DNA of 36,729 nucleotides from Chloroflexota bacterium. Its GTDB lineage: Bacteria; Chloroflexota; Dehalococcoidia; Dehalococcoidales; UBA2162. This document shows, piece by piece, positions 15,219 through 24,075 of this stretch. How positions within the stretch are numbered: the first letter of the stretch is position 1; the number at the start of each line of letters is the position of its first letter. Below the pieces are notes generated by a model that worked only from the letters and a program-made list of their open reading frames with translations, was not told where the DNA came from and did not search any database. The DNA lies in NCBI GenBank assembly GCA_016199495.1, contig JACQGQ010000088.1, positions 1 to 36,729 of the forward strand. The letters run 5' to 3'. A program made the position numbers and the translations under genes.

Positions 15219-15236
15219 ATTCTTATAACCGAATAT
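15217..15236 (+). promoter_or_regulatory. Candidate ArsR-family operator
   Basis: ATATTC (15217-15222) and GAATAT (15231-15236) are perfect inverted arms with 8 bases between. The site begins in the -10 box and covers the expected transcription start, the usual location for an autoregulating ArsR-family repressor such as the one encoded immediately downstream. Confidence 0.55.
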
Positions 15237-15248
15237 GAGAGGATGAGT

Positions 15249-15614
15249 ATGAATAACATTTCAACAGAAAACGAGGCGAGAACTGCCACGAAATTGGCAC
15301 TCACCACCAAGTTTTTTCGCGCCCTGGGTGACCCCAGCCGACTTAAGATTCTGGATTCACTGCTTGATGGCGAGAAGAATGTCAGAGAGATGGTTGGCCT
15401 GGTGGGGTCGAGTCAAGGACGGGTCTCCAATCACCTGTCCTGCCTGAAACAATGCGGTTTCGTGAATACACGGCGGGAGGGTAAGTTTGTCTACTACAGC
15501 ATTGCTGACGGAGAAGTTCGCCGTCTGCTGGAGATTTCCCAGATGATGATAGCCCGTAATGCCGAGCAGATTTGGGCATGTACCCGGGTAAATACATTCA
15601 GTGAGGAGGATTAG
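15249..15614 (+). CDS. ArsR-family metal-sensing repressor, CmtR-like
   Basis: 121 residues from ATG 15249; GAGAGG ends six bases upstream, whereas ATG 15243 touches it. It has a winged-helix ArsR fold: FFRALGDPSRLKIL, recognition helix GRVSNHLSCLKQCG, wing REGKFVYYSI. It lacks the ELCVCDL site of arsenic sensors. Instead Cys65 and Cys69 on the recognition helix and a lone Cys111 near the C-terminus match the Cd/Pb sensor CmtR (two helix cysteines four apart plus a C-terminal one) and ArsR-type mercury regulators of actinobacteria. Predicted: binds the operator across the promoter and releases it when thiophilic metal bridges the three cysteines. It precedes merA by two bases, so it controls the mercury genes. 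Confidence 0.88.
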   Translation: MNNISTENEARTATKLALTTKFFRALGDPSRLKILDSLLDGEKNVREMVGLVGSSQGRVSNHLSCLKQCGFVNTRREGKFVYYSIADGEVRRLLEISQMMIARNAEQIWACTRVNTFSEED

Positions 15615-15616
15615 AC

Positions 15617-17020
15617 ATGGCAAAGTATGACATCATCATGATTGGAGGCGGAGCGGGGGGCTTCGCTGCGGCCATCAAGGCTTCGGAGTTGGGGGCTAAG
15701 GCAGTCATTATTAACGGCGGACTGCCTATTGGTGGCACCTGCGTTAATGTCGGCTGCGTGCCTTCCAAGATTCTTCTGGAAGTGGGCAGCGAACTCTACA
15801 ACTCCCAGCATCCCCGCTTCAAAGCGGTCAGGAACGAGCCTTCATCCAACTTCGATTTCGAGACAGCTATTGGGGAAAAGGATGAGCTGGTAGCTTCCCT
15901 GCGGCAGAGTAACTATATACGTATCGCCGCTGAGCTTAAAATCCCGGTAATAGAAGGCAGGGCCAGGTTCATCTCACCGCAACAGATAGAAGTGGCTGGG
16001 CAGACTCTTGAAGCAGACAAATTCATCATTGCCACCGGCTCCCGCCCCCGTATTCTGCCCTTCAAGGGCGTGGACAAAGTCACCTACATCACCAACCGTG
16101 AGGCGTTAAGTCTGTCCCGGCTACCGGAATCGATGATAGTTATCGGCGCCGGCCCTATCGGCCTTGAGTTCGCCCAGATGTATGCCCGTTTCGGCACAAA
16201 GGTGACCGTGCTGGAGAAAGAGAAACAGATTCTGCCCCTGGCCGAGCCGGAGATTGCCAATGAGCTTCAGCGCTGCCTTGAAGAAGAAGGCATTGAGATT
16301 CATACCGGGGTGGATATCGAGGAGCTTGGCGAGGCAGGAAACCTGAAGATTGTAACTGCCAGGATAGGTAAAAAGCCGATAAGCGTCAGGGGTGAGCAGT
16401 TGCTACTGGCCACGGGAGTTGCGCCCAACAGTAACGATATGGGCCTCGAGCTAGCCGGGGTCAAGGTGAGTCAGCGCGGCTTCATCGAGGTAGACGAGAA
16501 TCTGCGTACTTCAGCGCCTCATATCTGGGCGGCGGGTGATGTGGTCGGTAAGACTTTCCTGGAAACGGTGGCGGCTAAGGAAGGCTATATCGCCGCCGGC
16601 AATGCCCTGGAGGGGACGAAAAAAGCCATCGACTACGATTCAGTACCCAAGGCCGTTTTCACTGACCCCCAGGTAGCCAGCGTGGGCATTACCGAAGAAG
16701 AGGAAATGCGCCGCCTCAACACCTGCGCCTGCCGTACCCTGGAGATAGCCCTGGTACCTAAAGCTATGGCCATCAAGGAGACACGGGGCTTAGTGAAGAT
16801 GGCGATTCATCCGGAGACACAGGTCATCCTCGGGGTGCACATGGTAGCGCCGATGGCGGCCGACCTCATCCACGAGGCGACCCTGGCGGTGAAGTATAAA
16901 CTAACCATCGATGATATCGTTGATACCGTGCATGTCTTCCCCACCATGAGCGAAGCTATCAAACGTGTAGCCCAATCTTTCAAGCGAGACATTGCCACGA
17001 TGAGTTGCTGCGTGGAATAG
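15617..17020 (+). CDS. merA: Mercuric reductase, no NmerA domain
   Basis: 467 residues. FAD motif IGGGAGGFAA; redox pair in GGTCVNVGCVPSK (Cys42, Cys47); NAD(P) motif IGAGPIGLEFAQ; AAGDV; C-terminal VFPTMSEAIK, where the catalytic histidine of other disulfide reductases is Phe, as expected for MerA; and the diagnostic vicinal C-terminal pair MSCCVE (Cys464, Cys465) that hands Hg(II) to the active site of the partner subunit. The VPKAMAIKETRG segment is also MerA-like. It reduces Hg(II) to volatile Hg(0) with NADPH in the cytoplasm. The N-terminal heavy-metal-associated domain present in many MerA proteins is missing. The gene follows its ArsR regulator by two bases behind GAGGAGGA. Confidence 0.93.
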   Translation: MAKYDIIMIGGGAGGFAAAIKASELGAKAVIINGGLPIGGTCVNVGCVPSKILLEVGSELYNSQHPRFKAVRNEPSSNFDFETAIGEKDELVASLRQSNYIRIAAELKIPVIEGRARFISPQQIEVAGQTLEADKFIIATGSRPRILPFKGVDKVTYITNREALSLSRLPESMIVIGAGPIGLEFAQMYARFGTKVTVLEKEKQILPLAEPEIANELQRCLEEEGIEIHTGVDIEELGEAGNLKIVTARIGKKPISVRGEQLLLATGVAPNSNDMGLELAGVKVSQRGFIEVDENLRTSAPHIWAAGDVVGKTFLETVAAKEGYIAAGNALEGTKKAIDYDSVPKAVFTDPQVASVGITEEEEMRRLNTCACRTLEIALVPKAMAIKETRGLVKMAIHPETQVILGVHMVAPMAADLIHEATLAVKYKLTIDDIVDTVHVFPTMSEAIKRVAQSFKRDIATMSCCVE

Positions 17021-17035
17021 CCGGTAATTAAGTGA

Positions 17036-17054
17036 TATACTATTGCGGCAATAG
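17036..17054 (+). promoter_or_regulatory. Extended -10 promoter overlapping a perfect 15-base palindrome
   Basis: TGATATACT (17033-17041) is an extended -10 element with TATACT at 17036-17041. CTATTGC-G-GCAATAG (17040-17054) is a perfect palindrome covering the expected transcription start. No good -35 is visible. It lies between merA and the membrane-protein gene, so that gene may have its own regulated promoter. Confidence 0.45.
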
Positions 17055-17097
17055 AGTGGTTTGCTGCCGGTGTTGACCGTTAGGGGGGTGTCAGGTG

Positions 17098-17595
17098 ATG
17101 AAATTGTGGTACTGGCAATGGGGGTCTGTATTTCAACTTTTCCGCCTCCGTAGCTGGATTATTGCAGCCGCGGGAGCAGCCGTTACCCTTATCCTGATTG
17201 GTATTCCAACCGCTATTTTTGATAACCCATTTTTCACCCGGATGACGCCGGTTCGCCTACAGGACTATATTATCTGGGCGCTGACAGGACTCCTGGCGGG
17301 CCTTATTGCGGGCACTTTTACCCTGTCGGCGCAAGCTCACGGCAGTGGCAAAGCTGTATCCGGAGGATTTCTCTCTTTCCTGGCAGTCGGTTGCCCCATC
17401 TGCAACAAGCTGGTGCTCTTGCTGCTCGGTACCTCCGGGGCGCTTACCTTTTTCGCGCCAGCCCAGCTTTATATTGGTATCGCCTCCCTGGTGTTACTTG
17501 GCTGGGCGCTACATCGGCGCCTTCAAACCATCAACCGGAGCTGTTGCCCTGCTCCCCAACAAGTAGACGACCCAAAAGTCGGAGCAAACGGATAA
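17098..17595 (+). CDS. Membrane protein with intramembrane CPIC, possible mercury transporter
   Basis: 165 residues from ATG 17098 (GGGGGTG seven bases upstream; GTG 17095 is an alternative). About four membrane helices: residues 20-37, 55-75, 88-112 and 115-135. The third contains VGCPICNKLVLLLLG with Cys99 and Cys102 where the helix should be entered, and the tail carries a vicinal Cys149-Cys150 pair (RSCCP). Known mercury importers (MerT, MerC, MerF) have the same logic, a cysteine pair in a helix plus a second cytoplasmic pair, but the sequence is not recognisably one of them. Its position 77 bases after merA supports uptake or handling of Hg(II). A membrane thiol-redox protein is the alternative. 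Confidence 0.7.
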   Translation: MKLWYWQWGSVFQLFRLRSWIIAAAGAAVTLILIGIPTAIFDNPFFTRMTPVRLQDYIIWALTGLLAGLIAGTFTLSAQAHGSGKAVSGGFLSFLAVGCPICNKLVLLLLGTSGALTFFAPAQLYIGIASLVLLGWALHRRLQTINRSCCPAPQQVDDPKVGANG

Positions 17596-17757
17596 CAACC
17601 TAAAGAAGTCTACATCAGGCCGAAATGATAATTAAATAACCCCCTATCGATTCCCGCCGTGTCCCCCTATTGGAGTGTAAGTTGCTTTTGTGAGAATCTT
17701 CGTAGGTTACAATAGAAAAGAGAAAATAGCTTGAAAACTTAGATAGGAGGTAAAAAC

Positions 17758-18300
17758 GTGAAGACAAAAGTAGTTGCTCTTTTGCTTGCGTTGGTATTAG
17801 CTTCGTTAATTGTTCTTAGCGCCTGTGCTCCCGGCATGCCTGAAGGAATGCCGCCGGCACCGGTGCGGTCAGATGACCTTGTCCCTCCCGTACGGGGCTT
17901 CTACAAAGGAGAGGTAATTCACTTCATTCACACCGAAGCATCAGACGTTCAGGTCGCCGATATGCTGACCATGATGATGGGGCCGAAGGTATTGCTTGTT
18001 CCCGGTCTGGCGCGGGTTCCTGAGCCTGTACTGGCAAACGTCTACGTCTTCACCAATGGCATCAAGGGTGACGGTCCGTTCGGCTCCCAGGCGGACGTTT
18101 TCGACTGGGCGCCCGGCGATGATGGCTACAGCCCGTTGCGTTCTGTCAGACTCACGAGCTGGAAAGAAGGTTCGGTCGCCAGAGAGCTACGCTCAGTCGA
18201 GGAGATAAACGAGGCCGCGTCAAAGAACGAGCTGACAATACAACCCCGCGGGGCCGTGGTAAACATGCCGGTGTTGACCTGGCCCGGCGGACAGAGGTAA
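17758..18300 (+). CDS. Secreted lipoprotein of unknown function
   Basis: 180 residues from GTG 17758, preceded by ATAGGAGGT. The signal is clear: MKTKVVALLLALVLASL with lipobox LSAC (Cys23), then a Met/Pro-rich stretch (PGMPEGMPPAP). The mature part opens FYKGEVIHFIHTEASD, then LLVPGLARVPEP, a VYVFTNG segment and an ADVFDW block, with no motif I can tie to a catalytic function. Histidine and methionine residues (HFIHTE, MLTMMMGP) would suit a metal-binding role, and it stands directly before a metal-transporting P-type ATPase gene, but this is inference. It lies 162 bases after the membrane-protein gene, so it may begin a new transcript; I see no convincing promoter. Confidence 0.8.
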   Translation: MKTKVVALLLALVLASLIVLSACAPGMPEGMPPAPVRSDDLVPPVRGFYKGEVIHFIHTEASDVQVADMLTMMMGPKVLLVPGLARVPEPVLANVYVFTNGIKGDGPFGSQADVFDWAPGDDGYSPLRSVRLTSWKEGSVARELRSVEEINEAASKNELTIQPRGAVVNMPVLTWPGGQR

Positions 18301-18329
18301 CGGCCATGTGGCTGACAAGGGTGTGAAAC

Positions 18330-20777
18330 ATGAATACGATTACGCTTGCCGATAATCTAAAAAAGCTCCAGGTCAAAATCGGGGGCATGCAGTGCTCCTT
18401 CTGCGTGGAAACGCTCCGTCAGGCATTCCTCAAAATTGAAGGTGTAAAAGATGCCAGCATCAGTCTTGCCCACGAAGAAGCCTTAATTCAGTATGACCCG
18501 GCACGGGCCACTCCCCAGCAGATTAAAGATACCCTGGTGGCCATGGGCTATACCTGGCGCGACCCGGAAAAAGTGAGGAGCTTTGAGGAAGAAGAGGCTG
18601 AGCTCAGGGTAGCGCGCAACAAGTTCCTTATCGGTGCCACCGCTGCCGGCGTCGTGGTGATTTTCATGGTTTTAATGAGGCTCGGCTTCATGCAGCCCTG
18701 GTTCCGCTGGCCGATGCTTGCCTTAGCTCTGGGGACGATGTTCGGGCCGGCCCGGCACATCAAGAAGATGGCCTGGGCATCGCTTAAACGAGGTATCCTC
18801 AACCAGCACGTGCTGCTGGAGTTTGCCGCCTTCGCCGGACTTGCCGGGGGCTTTATCGGCTTTTTCAGACCTGAATTCCCAATTCCCGATTTCTTCGGCG
18901 TGGCTACGTTTGTCACCGCCTATCACCTGTTCTCCGGTTATCTATCTCTGGTGGCCCGGACGCGAAGCTCCCAAGCCATAAAGAGGCTACTGGCTCTCCA
19001 GCCAGCCACCGCACGGGTGCTCCGCAACGGCAAAGAGCAGGAATTGCCCATCAGCGAGGTGAAGACCGGCGACCTGGTGCGCCTCCGACCAGGGGAGTCC
19101 ATTCCGGTCGACGGAACAGTGGCAGAAGGGCATTCAACCGTTGACCAGAGCCTGGTCACCGGGGAACCGCTCCCGGTCGAGAAGTCAGCCGGCGATGAGG
19201 TGGTCGGCGGCTCAATTAACCAGGCGGGGATGATGCTTGTAAAGGTCAGCCGCGTCGGAGCGGAGAGCTTTCTTCAAAAAGTAGCCCAGCACATTCAGGA
19301 AGCCCGGGCACTAAAGCCGGGAATCCTGGTACTGGTTGACCGGGTACTCAAATACTTTGTCCCCGGCGTTCTTATCGCCGCCGGGCTGGCTTTTGTTATC
19401 TGGACACTCGGAGCCTGGGTCGTGACCGGGCAGCCTGATTTTAGTCGGGCCGTGTTTGCTGCCCTGGCCGCCCTGGTGATGGGCTACCCCTGTGCCCTGG
19501 GTATGGCCTCTCCCCTGGCAATGATACGGGGCGGGGGTATTGCCGCTGAGAAGGGAATCCTGATGCGCTCCGGCGAAGCCTTTCAGGTATTTAAGGATGT
19601 GCGCAAAGTGGTACTGGATAAGACCGGCACCATCACTGCCGGTAGACCAGCGGTTACCGATGTGGGAATAGTGGAGGAAATCGACCAGGATGAGTTTTTA
19701 CGGCTTGTCGCTACGGCTGAGGCTTCCTCAGAGCATCCTCTAGCTGAGGCAATCGTACAGTACGTTAATGCTATGGGTATTGAGACCACCACAGCCGAGG
19801 ACTTTCAAGCGCACGCCGGTAAAGGGGTGATTGCCACCATTGCCGGTAAGCGTGTGAGCATTGGCACGGCACACTTTCTTAAGGAAAGCGGCGTTGCTAC
19901 TTCAATCCTGGAGAAGAGCCAGGCCAAGCTTGAGGAACAAGGCAAGACGGTGGTGCTGGTAGCTGTGGATGGAAACCCCTGGGGAGTGATTGCCATTGGC
20001 GATGCCATCAAAGAGGATGCTCTGGAGGCAATCCAGCGCTTGAAGGAAACAGGACTGGAGCCGGTGATGGTCACCGGCGATAACTGGCGTACCGCCAGGG
20101 CGGTGGCAGACGAAGTGAGGATAGAGCAGGTGCTGGCAGAAGTTTTACCGAACAATAAGGCTGACGAGATACGCAAGCTCCAGAAGCAGGGATACCGCGT
20201 GGCTATGGTGGGGGATGGCATCAACGATGCTCCGGCCCTGATGCAGGCGGACGTCGGCATTGCTATCGGCGCTGGTACCGATATCGCCATTGAATCGGCG
20301 GATATAGTACTGATTGGTGAAAGCCTCGGCGGCGTGACTGAAGCCCGCAACATTGCCAAAAACAGCTACAACAAGACTGTGCAGAATGTGTCCCTGGCCT
20401 TTCTTTTTAACGGCATCGGTGTTCCGGCAGCAGTTACCGGTCTGGTTCATCCGGTCTGGGCGATGGTTGCCATGGCGGCCAGTGTAACCGTGGTGCTGCT
20501 CAATTCCTTTGGCGGTCGACTGGTTCGTCTGCCCCGATTCCAAAGAACGGAGGAAAGGCACGTGCTGACCATCGAAGTCCCCAGTATCCACTGCGAAGGC
20601 TGTGAAACCGTAATCAGGGACGCCCTGCAAAAATTGGGAACGGTTGAAAATGTTGAGGTAGATGGTGGTCAGAAGCGGGTCAGGGTGACCTACAGGAATG
20701 GTGGCCGGGCGTACGCGGAAATCCAGAACGCCATTATTCGTGCTGGACACAAAATAGCGAGCCATACCCATGAATAA
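18330..20777 (+). CDS. P1B-type heavy-metal ATPase with YPC motif and terminal HMA domains
   Basis: 815 residues. An N-terminal HMA domain has MQCSFC (Cys22, Cys25). The P-type core has VTGEPLP in the actuator domain, DKTGT (phosphorylated Asp430), SSEHPLAEA (the HP motif of P1B pumps), [10 protein letters not shown] and [12 protein letters not shown] second HMA at the C-terminus has HCEGC (Cys755, Cys758). The ion-selective membrane motif, normally CPC, SPC or TPC, is YPC (Tyr386-Pro-Cys388), so the usual first ligand is Tyr. Role by family: ATP-driven export of a soft metal cation, often Cu(I), or Zn/Cd/Pb; the variant makes the metal uncertain. It is preceded by the lipoprotein gene (29-base gap), downstream of merA, and so belongs to the metal-resistance region. 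Confidence 0.93.
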   Translation: MNTITLADNLKKLQVKIGGMQCSFCVETLRQAFLKIEGVKDASISLAHEEALIQYDPARATPQQIKDTLVAMGYTWRDPEKVRSFEEEEAELRVARNKFLIGATAAGVVVIFMVLMRLGFMQPWFRWPMLALALGTMFGPARHIKKMAWASLKRGILNQHVLLEFAAFAGLAGGFIGFFRPEFPIPDFFGVATFVTAYHLFSGYLSLVARTRSSQAIKRLLALQPATARVLRNGKEQELPISEVKTGDLVRLRPGESIPVDGTVAEGHSTVDQSLVTGEPLPVEKSAGDEVVGGSINQAGMMLVKVSRVGAESFLQKVAQHIQEARALKPGILVLVDRVLKYFVPGVLIAAGLAFVIWTLGAWVVTGQPDFSRAVFAALAALVMGYPCALGMASPLAMIRGGGIAAEKGILMRSGEAFQVFKDVRKVVLDKTGTITAGRPAVTDVGIVEEIDQDEFLRLVATAEASSEHPLAEAIVQYVNAMGIETTTAEDFQAHAGKGVIATIAGKRVSIGTAHFLKESGVATSILEKSQAKLEEQGKTVVLVAVDGNPWGVIAIGDAIKEDALEAIQRLKETGLEPVMVTGDNWRTARAVADEVRIEQVLAEVLPNNKADEIRKLQKQGYRVAMVGDGINDAPALMQADVGIAIGAGTDIAIESADIVLIGESLGGVTEARNIAKNSYNKTVQNVSLAFLFNGIGVPAAVTGLVHPVWAMVAMAASVTVVLLNSFGGRLVRLPRFQRTEERHVLTIEVPSIHCEGCETVIRDALQKLGTVENVEVDGGQKRVRVTYRNGGRAYAEIQNAIIRAGHKIASHTHE

Positions 20778-20881
20778 GTATGCGAATGGTGCCTAAATAG
20801 TGAAGCCTCCTCAGAATAACGCAACACCCCGCCAGACTCTCCTAACCTTATCGGTCCAATCACAGAGGTACAATCTATTCG

Positions 20882-20953
20882 CTAAGAAAAAGAGAGCCTC
20901 TCCTGTGCCCAAGAAGGGAAGTTTGGTGAGGCTTATGCTAGGCTCTTTCTTAG
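20882..20953. terminator. Possible bidirectional terminator between convergent genes
   Basis: CTAAGAAA (20882-20889) and GAGCCT (20894-20899) pair with AGGCTCTTTCTTAG (20940-20953), leaving a 4-base bulge; inside, GCCTC/GAGGC (20896-20900, 20928-20932) competes. It lies in the 188-base gap between the ATPase gene (+) and the DUF1501 gene (-), where both transcripts must end. Confidence 0.4.
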
Positions 20954-20965
20954 AGGATGATCAGG

Positions 20966-22216
20966 CTACACCGGCATTCCGGCATTAAAGATAGGCAGTG
21001 TCTCGAATTGTTTTCCTAGAATGGCATCTGGTGGTGTTTTAAACCATCCCTCCAGCACCGTGGCGTAGACCGTGCGGAAATCAGTAGTAAAGCGCAGGTT
21101 ATTACTGGAGAGGGAACCCAGGTCTGGTCGCTGGCCATAGAAACCACCCTTTACAGGTGTGCCTAAGAAGAAGACTGGTACCGCCGTACCATGGTCAGTG
21201 CCATCACTGGCGTTACTCGTCACACGCCGACCAAATTCAGACCAGGTCATGATTAGTACATCGCCATCTTTACCGTGTGCTTTCAAATCTTGGTAAAAAG
21301 CATAAAGTGCCTCAGACAAAGTCCGGAGCAGCCTGGCGTGGTCCGGCTTCTGATTGGCGTGAGTATCCCAACCGCCGATAGTGACATGCCCCACTCTGAC
21401 ACCTAAATTACCAGTGATGGCTTCGGCTAGAATTCGTAGCCCTCCGGCTAAGGAACTGTCAGGGTAATCCACTCCGGGTTGATAGGCTTTATCTGCTTGC
21501 ATCAGCGCTGCTGAACTCTGGTGGGTTGCTCCAAGGGTATTGTGGAAGAGAGCCGCATAGGGGCTGTCTTGCGGCGCAGCATCATAAATCCCACTTAGTG
21601 CTTCGGTACGTCCTTGAGTGGCGTCGGGATAGCGTGAATCGCCCTGAAACTGGTACAAGGAAAGACTCTCAACAATGGTGACCGATACCTGTGGTGAGTA
21701 AAGTTCTAATGGCAGTGTTCGCCCTACGGCCAAGCCCGGAAAGACATCGCCCCGACTGCCATCCAATGTTTCCAGATAACGCCCCAGCCAACCTTGCCTG
21801 ACCTTGACTTCTGGGTCGGCAAATCGCCAGATATCCATCGACTGAAAGTGCGAGAGGCTTGGCAGCGAGTATCCGACGCCTTCAACAATCGCCAGATTCC
21901 CCTTATCCCACAGTGTTTTGAATTTGACCAGTTCGGGGTGGAAGCCTACCTCGTTGTTAAGAGGTAGGACTTCCTCCTGAGGAATGGCGATGTTAGGCCG
22001 CAGGTCATAGTAGTGTCCGTCGCTGTAAGGGATGATTGTGTTGAGCCCGTCATTCCCGCCAGCTTGCTGGACCACCACCAGGGTACGGTCGGCCGGTGTC
22101 GCCGCTAGGGCGGAAGAAGCAAAAAGAATCTCACGCCGCCAGGGGGCAGAAAGGAATGCCAGGGCTGGTAACAGAGAGATGCCACCTTTTAGTAATTGCC
22201 GACGTGTAATAACCAC
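20966..22216 (-). CDS. DUF1501 secreted protein (Tat substrate)
   Basis: 416 residues starting GTG at 22216 behind GGAGCG. The N-terminus is a twin-arginine signal: MVITRRQLLKGGISLLPALAF, with cleavage likely after SSALAA. The mature part matches DUF1501 (PF07394), a sulfatase/alkaline-phosphatase-like fold: VVVQQAGGNDGLNTIIPYSD near the start, then WDTHANQ, LIMTWSEFGRRV and DGTDHGTAVPVFFLG, the metal- and His/Asp-bearing blocks of the family. The enzymatic role is unknown; these proteins are nearly always encoded beside DUF1800, as here (14-base gap, same strand), and folding before Tat export suggests a bound cofactor or metal. Confidence 0.92.
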   Translation of the reverse strand: MVITRRQLLKGGISLLPALAFLSAPWRREILFASSALAATPADRTLVVVQQAGGNDGLNTIIPYSDGHYYDLRPNIAIPQEEVLPLNNEVGFHPELVKFKTLWDKGNLAIVEGVGYSLPSLSHFQSMDIWRFADPEVKVRQGWLGRYLETLDGSRGDVFPGLAVGRTLPLELYSPQVSVTIVESLSLYQFQGDSRYPDATQGRTEALSGIYDAAPQDSPYAALFHNTLGATHQSSAALMQADKAYQPGVDYPDSSLAGGLRILAEAITGNLGVRVGHVTIGGWDTHANQKPDHARLLRTLSEALYAFYQDLKAHGKDGDVLIMTWSEFGRRVTSNASDGTDHGTAVPVFFLGTPVKGGFYGQRPDLGSLSSNNLRFTTDFRTVYATVLEGWFKTPPDAILGKQFETLPIFNAGMPV

Positions 22217-22230
22217 TTTCCGCTCCTAAT

Positions 22231-23928
22231 TTAAGCGAGCTGGTACTCCGGTGCTGCCAGTATCAGGTAGACCACGCTTCGCAGTTTTTCATCCACGCTA
22301 GGACTCTGGCTGCCCAATGGCTCACCAAGGATATTCAAACCCTGACCAAAAGCCACCAAAATATTGTGCTCTTGAACCGAGATGTTACTATCTAACAGAA
22401 GATGAACGAAATAGGTGACTACTTCATCAGCTGATGAGAGGCCAAGTCGTCGGACTGTTTCCACTGGAGTAAACTGGAAGCGACGGCTCCGGGCAGTGGA
22501 TACCCGGTTAGCAAAATTCAGACGCTGCAATAAGGTGTTGCTGTTAATCCATACCGCGCCACCGGGCCATCCAGATACATCAAAGGGATTAAAAAGGCTC
22601 TGCCCCATACGGTCAGCAAACGCCGGTAGTCCGCTACCATCAGTCTCGATTTCCAGGGTGTGCACCATTCCAGCAATCAGTTCCGCCGGGCTTTTGATTT
22701 TGGCGCGATAGGCTTTAGCCGAATAGAACTCCGGAGAGATTAAAATCTCGCGCATTACCTCTTTGATACTGTACTGGGTGTTACGGAAAGTACTGGCTAG
22801 CTTAGTTACCACTTCAGGCGCTGGGTCATCATAAGCGAAAAAGGTGAAGAGCTTGCGAGAGATAAACTCAGCGGTGGCCGGTTGCTCCATGATAATGTCA
22901 ATGATATCATTACCGTCGAAATTACCACTGCGTCCCAAGAATATCTTAGTACCAAAGTCGTGTTGTTCGGGAGTAAAGTTGAATACTTTCTGGCGTAGCC
23001 CCCAGCCGGTAAAAGCACGGGCCGACTGGCGCACATCGCCCTCGGTGTAGGGGCCGATACCCATACTGAACAACTCCATCAACTCACGGGCAAAGTTCTC
23101 ATTGGGCGCCGCTTTTTTATTGACCTGACTGTCTAACCAGATGAGCATGGCAGCGTCTTGAGCAATCGCTTTCAGCAATTGGTCATAAGGGCTGAGACAC
23201 AACTTTCTGAGGAGCTGGTTCTGAGCATACATATAAGGTCCCTTGCCGACTTTACTGAAACCACTGGTAAGCAAACCATGCCAGAAAAGCGTCATCTTCT
23301 CCTGGAGGGGACGCATGCTATAAATCATCTGAAGGAGCCACCATCGCTGGAGGTCAACAAGCTTTTCCAGGTCCAGATTCAGTCCATTCAAACGAGCTTC
23401 TAGGGCACTGTCGTCTACCTGCTCGTAGTTTAGTAAGTAGTCAACCGTAGCCGATACACCCATCGCCGTAAATCGGTCTAACTCCGTCTGGGTTGCCCCA
23501 AAGCCGGCTCTTCGTAGCAGGTGCCCAATCCGGGCGCGCTCCGTGGCCAAGCCAGTAGGAGGTGTTGCTGCTGGCATTGGCGCCGTTGTCGGTGTAGGGG
23601 AGAGATTTGCAGTTTCCGTTGCCGCTTCCGGTGGTGGGGGAACAGTCGGCGTTAGTTCTGGCGAGAGCGCAATAGGCATTGGTTCTGGCGAGGGCGCCAG
23701 CGGCTTAACGGCGGTACATGCTTCCAGCAACGTAACCAGAGCTCCGCCCGAAAGCGCCAGAGCCGCCGCCTGAATGAGGAATTTCCGCCTATCTAGAAGG
23801 TTCTTAGACAAGACAATCGATGGTAAGGCGGCATCATGGGCCACTTGCTGAGAAACCAGGACCTCCGCTAATGTTGTCGCCGAACCGCTTTCTGAAGCCC
23901 GCTGCGACTGAGGTTTCAATCCGCTCAC
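22231..23928 (-). CDS. DUF1800 secreted protein (Tat, possible lipoprotein)
   Basis: 565 residues starting GTG at 23928. After an unusual 47-residue N-terminal extension comes a Tat signal, DRRKFLIQAAALALSGG, followed by LLEAC, a possible lipobox. A Pro/Thr-rich linker leads to the DUF1800 (PF08811) domain: RIGHLLRRAGFGAT, MTLFWHGLLTSG, NENFARELMELFSMG, ARAFTGWG, FISRKLFTFFAYDDP, the signature order of the family. Function unknown; it acts outside the membrane with its DUF1501 partner encoded directly downstream. A TATAAT on the minus strand lies 21 bases before the start. The long pre-signal segment may mean that the true start is internal, although no good ribosome site marks one. Confidence 0.9.
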   Translation of the reverse strand: MSGLKPQSQRASESGSATTLAEVLVSQQVAHDAALPSIVLSKNLLDRRKFLIQAAALALSGGALVTLLEACTAVKPLAPSPEPMPIALSPELTPTVPPPPEAATETANLSPTPTTAPMPAATPPTGLATERARIGHLLRRAGFGATQTELDRFTAMGVSATVDYLLNYEQVDDSALEARLNGLNLDLEKLVDLQRWWLLQMIYSMRPLQEKMTLFWHGLLTSGFSKVGKGPYMYAQNQLLRKLCLSPYDQLLKAIAQDAAMLIWLDSQVNKKAAPNENFARELMELFSMGIGPYTEGDVRQSARAFTGWGLRQKVFNFTPEQHDFGTKIFLGRSGNFDGNDIIDIIMEQPATAEFISRKLFTFFAYDDPAPEVVTKLASTFRNTQYSIKEVMREILISPEFYSAKAYRAKIKSPAELIAGMVHTLEIETDGSGLPAFADRMGQSLFNPFDVSGWPGGAVWINSNTLLQRLNFANRVSTARSRRFQFTPVETVRRLGLSSADEVVTYFVHLLLDSNISVQEHNILVAFGQGLNILGEPLGSQSPSVDEKLRSVVYLILAAPEYQLA

Positions 23929-23948
23929 CCCAAAATTCCCTTTTGCTT

Positions 23949-23954
23949 ATTATA
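23949..23954 (-). promoter_or_regulatory. Candidate -10 box for the DUF1800-DUF1501 operon
   Basis: Reading the minus strand, TATAAT lies at 23954-23949, giving an expected start near 23942 and a leader of about 14 bases before GTG 23928. No good -35 is visible at the expected distance (about 23972-23977), so it would need an activator or be weak. Confidence 0.4.
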
Positions 23955-24075
23955 ACGCCATATTTAACTGAAAGATAGTCCGTCTTGAATAAAAACCAGG
24001 GTATCCGTAGGTACACATAGCACCCAGACGGGTTGAGAGGTAGTTGGGCACTATTAGAAACAAAAGTTGAAATAT

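Noticed and set aside
19805-20771. Long minus-strand open frames opposite the ATPase (19805-20359, 20145-20771)
   Set aside because: They lie wholly within the P-type ATPase gene, show no recognisable domain and lack ribosome sites.
20800-20988. 62-codon plus-strand open frame after the ATPase gene
   Set aside because: No similarity, overlaps the candidate terminator and the end of the DUF1501 gene; likely chance.
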